8,831 bases of DNA from JBBRGG01 sp038240875 (GTDB lineage Bacteria > Planctomycetota > Phycisphaerae > Phycisphaerales > UBA1924): assembly GCA_038240875.1 (NCBI GenBank), contig JBBRGG010000151.1, forward strand, positions 1 to 8,831. Direction: 5' to 3'. The translations under genes were made by a program, and so were the position numbers. Positions 7,591 through 8,831 of this stretch are shown piece by piece; position 1 is the first letter of the stretch; every line of letters begins with the position of its first letter. The notes beneath the pieces are model-generated. The model saw only the letters and a program-made list of their open reading frames with translations, ran no database searches and had not been told where the DNA came from.

Positions 7591-8169
7591 GTGGGCGTGC
7601 TAGCAGACCATCAGATTGAACAGCTCGTAAAGATCGAGCCCTTTGAGCGGGCGCAAAAGCGGCCAGGGCGGATTTCCTTTGGCGCGTCGAGCTATGGCTA
7701 CGACGTTCGCGTGGGGTCTCGCTTCAAGATTTTCACGCCCACAACGCGTAGTGGCGACATCGCCGTGGTCGATCCCAAAAGCTTTAGCGACGACATGATG
7801 GTGGACATCGACGTTGCGAGCCGTGCGCCCGACAAGCAGTACGTGATCATCCCGCCAAACTCCTTCGCGCTGTGTGAGACAGTCGAGTACCTCGAAATCC
7901 CGCGCGACATCCTCGTGATTTGCGTCGGCAAGAGCACGTACGCCCGCTGTGGCCTCATCGTCAACGTCACGCCCCTGGAACCGGAATGGCGAGGCAAGGT
8001 GACGCTCGAAATCAGCAACACCACCCCACTGCCTGCTCGCGTCTATGCGAACGAAGGCGTGGCCCAACTCATCTTCTTGAAAGCGGATCAGGTCTGCCGC
8101 GTGTCGTATGCGGACAAGGGTGGGAAGTATCAAGACCAAGGCGGGTTGACGTTGCCGAAAGTCGATTAA
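7591..8169 (+). CDS. dcd: dCTP deaminase
   Basis: Dcd deaminates dCTP to dUTP and ammonia in the cytoplasm, feeding dUMP and then dTMP synthesis; some members also hydrolyse dUTP to dUMP. The 192 residues are full length for the family. Visible conserved blocks are ISFGASSYGYDVR (28-40), FKIFTP, VDPK (60-63), IIPPNSFAL (86-94), the nucleotide-binding loop GKSTYARCG (113-121), NVTPLEPEW (125-133), and VTLEISNTT (137-145), where Glu140 corresponds to the catalytic glutamate of E. coli Dcd. ANEGVAQ (153-159) and the C-terminal GGKYQDQGGLTLPK, which closes over the substrate, are also present. The start is the GTG with GGAGG 6 bases upstream. A probable ribonucleotide reductase gene lies about 0.6 kb downstream, fitting a deoxynucleotide-supply cluster interrupted by the four-helix-bundle cassette. 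Whether it is mono- or bifunctional cannot be decided by eye. Confidence 0.97.
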   Translation: MGVLADHQIEQLVKIEPFERAQKRPGRISFGASSYGYDVRVGSRFKIFTPTTRSGDIAVVDPKSFSDDMMVDIDVASRAPDKQYVIIPPNSFALCETVEYLEIPRDILVICVGKSTYARCGLIVNVTPLEPEWRGKVTLEISNTTPLPARVYANEGVAQLIFLKADQVCRVSYADKGGKYQDQGGLTLPKVD

Positions 8170-8175
8170 TAAATC

Positions 8176-8204
8176 GGCATTCGGCATTCGTCAACAGGCA
8201 TTCG
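8176..8204 (+). repeat. Left repeat cluster: three copies of GGCATTCG
   Basis: GGCATTCG occurs at 8176-8183, 8183-8190 and 8197-8204; the first two overlap as a 7-base period. The cluster starts seven bases after the dcd stop codon. It appears in inverted orientation on the other side of the four-helix-bundle gene. Positions 8180-8191 (TTCGGCATTCGT) are a perfect inverted match to 8678-8689. Confidence 0.85.
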
Positions 8205-8252
8205 GGAAGACACGCTTAGCAAATCACTTGCATGTACGGGAGTTTCGAGTGA

Positions 8253-8651
8253 ATGTCGTCACCCATCAACTCGCATCGCGACCTTCGTGCCTGGCAGTTG
8301 GCATTCCGATTCACAACCGCTGTCTATGCAGTCACCAACGAGTTTCCCAAAGAAGAACGCTTCGGCATCATCTCTCAGCTTCGTCGTTCCACGCTCTCGA
8401 TTCCAAGCAACATCGCCGAAGGCTTTGGCAGAGGGAGTTCGCTGGATTATGCACGGTTCCTCAAGATCGCACGCGGCTCGCTCTTCGAAGTCGACACGCA
8501 AATTCTGTTATGCCTCGAACTCGGCTATATCACGCAACCCCGCTACGACGAACTCCATCGAGATTGGACCGACATCAGCAAAGTTCTCTCTGGATTGATT
8601 CGCAGCATTGATCTTCGCGCCCGCGAAGTAAAACGCAAGAAAGACCAGTAA
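8253..8651 (+). CDS. Four-helix-bundle protein, 23S rRNA intervening-sequence protein family
   Basis: The 132-residue protein carries the family pattern throughout: HRDLRAWQLAFRF (8-20), an aromatic-rich first helix, NEFPKEERFGIISQLRRS (29-46), the hallmark SIPSNIAEGFGRG (49-61), then FLKIARGSLFEVDTQI and a final basic helix ending KRKKDQ. Family members form a four-helix bundle with a basic surface, assemble as pentamers in known structures, and are thought to bind nucleic acid. They were first found in insertions within 23S rRNA genes, are related to Avd of diversity-generating retroelements, and also occur as scattered stand-alone genes of unknown function. No rRNA, reverse transcriptase or variable repeat is present here. 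GGGAG at 8238-8242 lies 10 bases before the ATG. The gene sits between dcd and a probable nrdJ and is bracketed by inverted GGCATTCG repeats, suggesting it arrived as a cassette. Confidence 0.93.
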   Translation: MSSPINSHRDLRAWQLAFRFTTAVYAVTNEFPKEERFGIISQLRRSTLSIPSNIAEGFGRGSSLDYARFLKIARGSLFEVDTQILLCLELGYITQPRYDELHRDWTDISKVLSGLIRSIDLRAREVKRKKDQ

Positions 8652-8754
8652 GCACGGACGCACACGGCTTTCGAACCACGAATGCCGAACCACGAATGCC
8701 TCTTCGACCAGATCGCGCACGCACGTATTCAAATACTCAACGGACGAGTTACCC
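8652..8754. other. Spacer before the probable ribonucleotide reductase gene
   Basis: This 103-base gap holds the right repeat cluster and the inverted repeat GTATT-CA-AATAC (8725-8736), about 18 bases before the next start codon. The latter could be a small operator or part of a -10 region. There is no clear terminator after the four-helix-bundle gene, so transcription may continue from dcd. Confidence 0.4.
8672..8700 (+). repeat. Right repeat cluster: perfect 14-bp tandem repeat
   Basis: CGAACCACGAATGC occurs twice in perfect tandem (8672-8685 and 8686-8699), followed by one more C. Each copy supplies CGAATGCC (8679-8686 and 8693-8700), the reverse complement of the GGCATTCG units on the other side of the four-helix-bundle gene. 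Confidence 0.9.
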
Positions 8755-8831
8755 ATGAAAATCACTCGCAAGTTCACCACCGCCGGCACCGATCCCTTTG
8801 CTTCCGTCACCTGGGGCAAGCGATCCAGCAA
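8755..8831 (+). CDS. nrdJ: Probable vitamin B12-dependent (class II) ribonucleotide reductase, N-terminus only
   Basis: Only 25 codons lie before the window ends. They begin MKITRKFTTAGTDPFASV and continue TWGKRSS. This matches, from memory, the start of planctomycete adenosylcobalamin-dependent ribonucleotide reductases (a basic-aromatic start, FT..G.DPF, a Trp and then R-S). The enzyme reduces ribonucleotides to deoxyribonucleotides without needing oxygen. Its position downstream of dcd, another deoxynucleotide enzyme, supports the call. The ribosome site is weak (GGACGAG, 8742-8748). None of the catalytic cysteines is in view, so the assignment rests on the first residues and context. Confidence 0.62.
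   Translation, partial: MKITRKFTTAGTDPFASVTWGKRSS

Noticed and set aside
8253..8651. Avd accessory protein of a diversity-generating retroelement
   Set aside because: The fold family is shared, but no reverse transcriptase, template repeat or variable repeat is in the window.
8672..8700. CRISPR array
   Set aside because: Two directly adjoining 14-base units without spacers; a simple tandem repeat.
8652..8754. Cobalamin riboswitch ahead of the probable nrdJ
   Set aside because: The 103-base gap is too short and is largely filled by the repeat cluster; no B12-box-like sequence is visible.

Overview
The window looks like chromosomal DNA from a planctomycete, probably class Phycisphaerae. This placement is inference from protein style: a long SMC, a FlgI-type lipoprotein with HEAT-like repeats, a free-standing four-helix-bundle gene, and a probable B12-dependent ribonucleotide reductase start. 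No rRNA marker is present to confirm it. Coding DNA is G+C-rich, while the central gene-free stretch is visibly richer in A+T.

Layout. Positions 1-3988 on the minus strand hold almost all of smc, the chromosome condensation ATPase; only its extreme C-terminus is cut off by the window edge. A 361-base spacer follows, then a minus-strand gene (4350-6320) for a lipoprotein whose N-terminal half resembles the flagellar P-ring protein FlgI and whose middle looks like HEAT repeats. From 6321 to 7590 there is about 1.27 kb with no convincing gene but many inverted repeats: a run of adjoining hairpins at 6856-7007, a 9-bp-stem hairpin at 6783-6824, two operator-like palindromes, and a hairpin plus T-run at 7296-7344. 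The composition flips near 7200 from C-rich/G-poor to G+T-rich/C-poor on the + strand, and gene direction flips across the same spacer.

On the plus strand to the right are dcd (dCTP deaminase, 7591-8169), a small four-helix-bundle gene of the 23S rRNA intervening-sequence protein family (8253-8651), and the first 25 codons of a probable nrdJ (from 8755). Dcd and ribonucleotide reductase both serve deoxynucleotide supply, so the four-helix-bundle gene looks like a foreign cassette between functional partners. It is bracketed by inverted copies of GGCATTCG, including a perfect 12-bp inverted repeat (8180-8191 with 8678-8689), so the whole cassette could be a mobile or RNA-foldable unit.

The most interesting items are that repeat-bracketed cassette, the hairpin-dense gene-free island, an insertion of about 80 residues in the SMC N-terminal ATPase lobe, and a FlgI-like lipoprotein with no flagellar neighbours.
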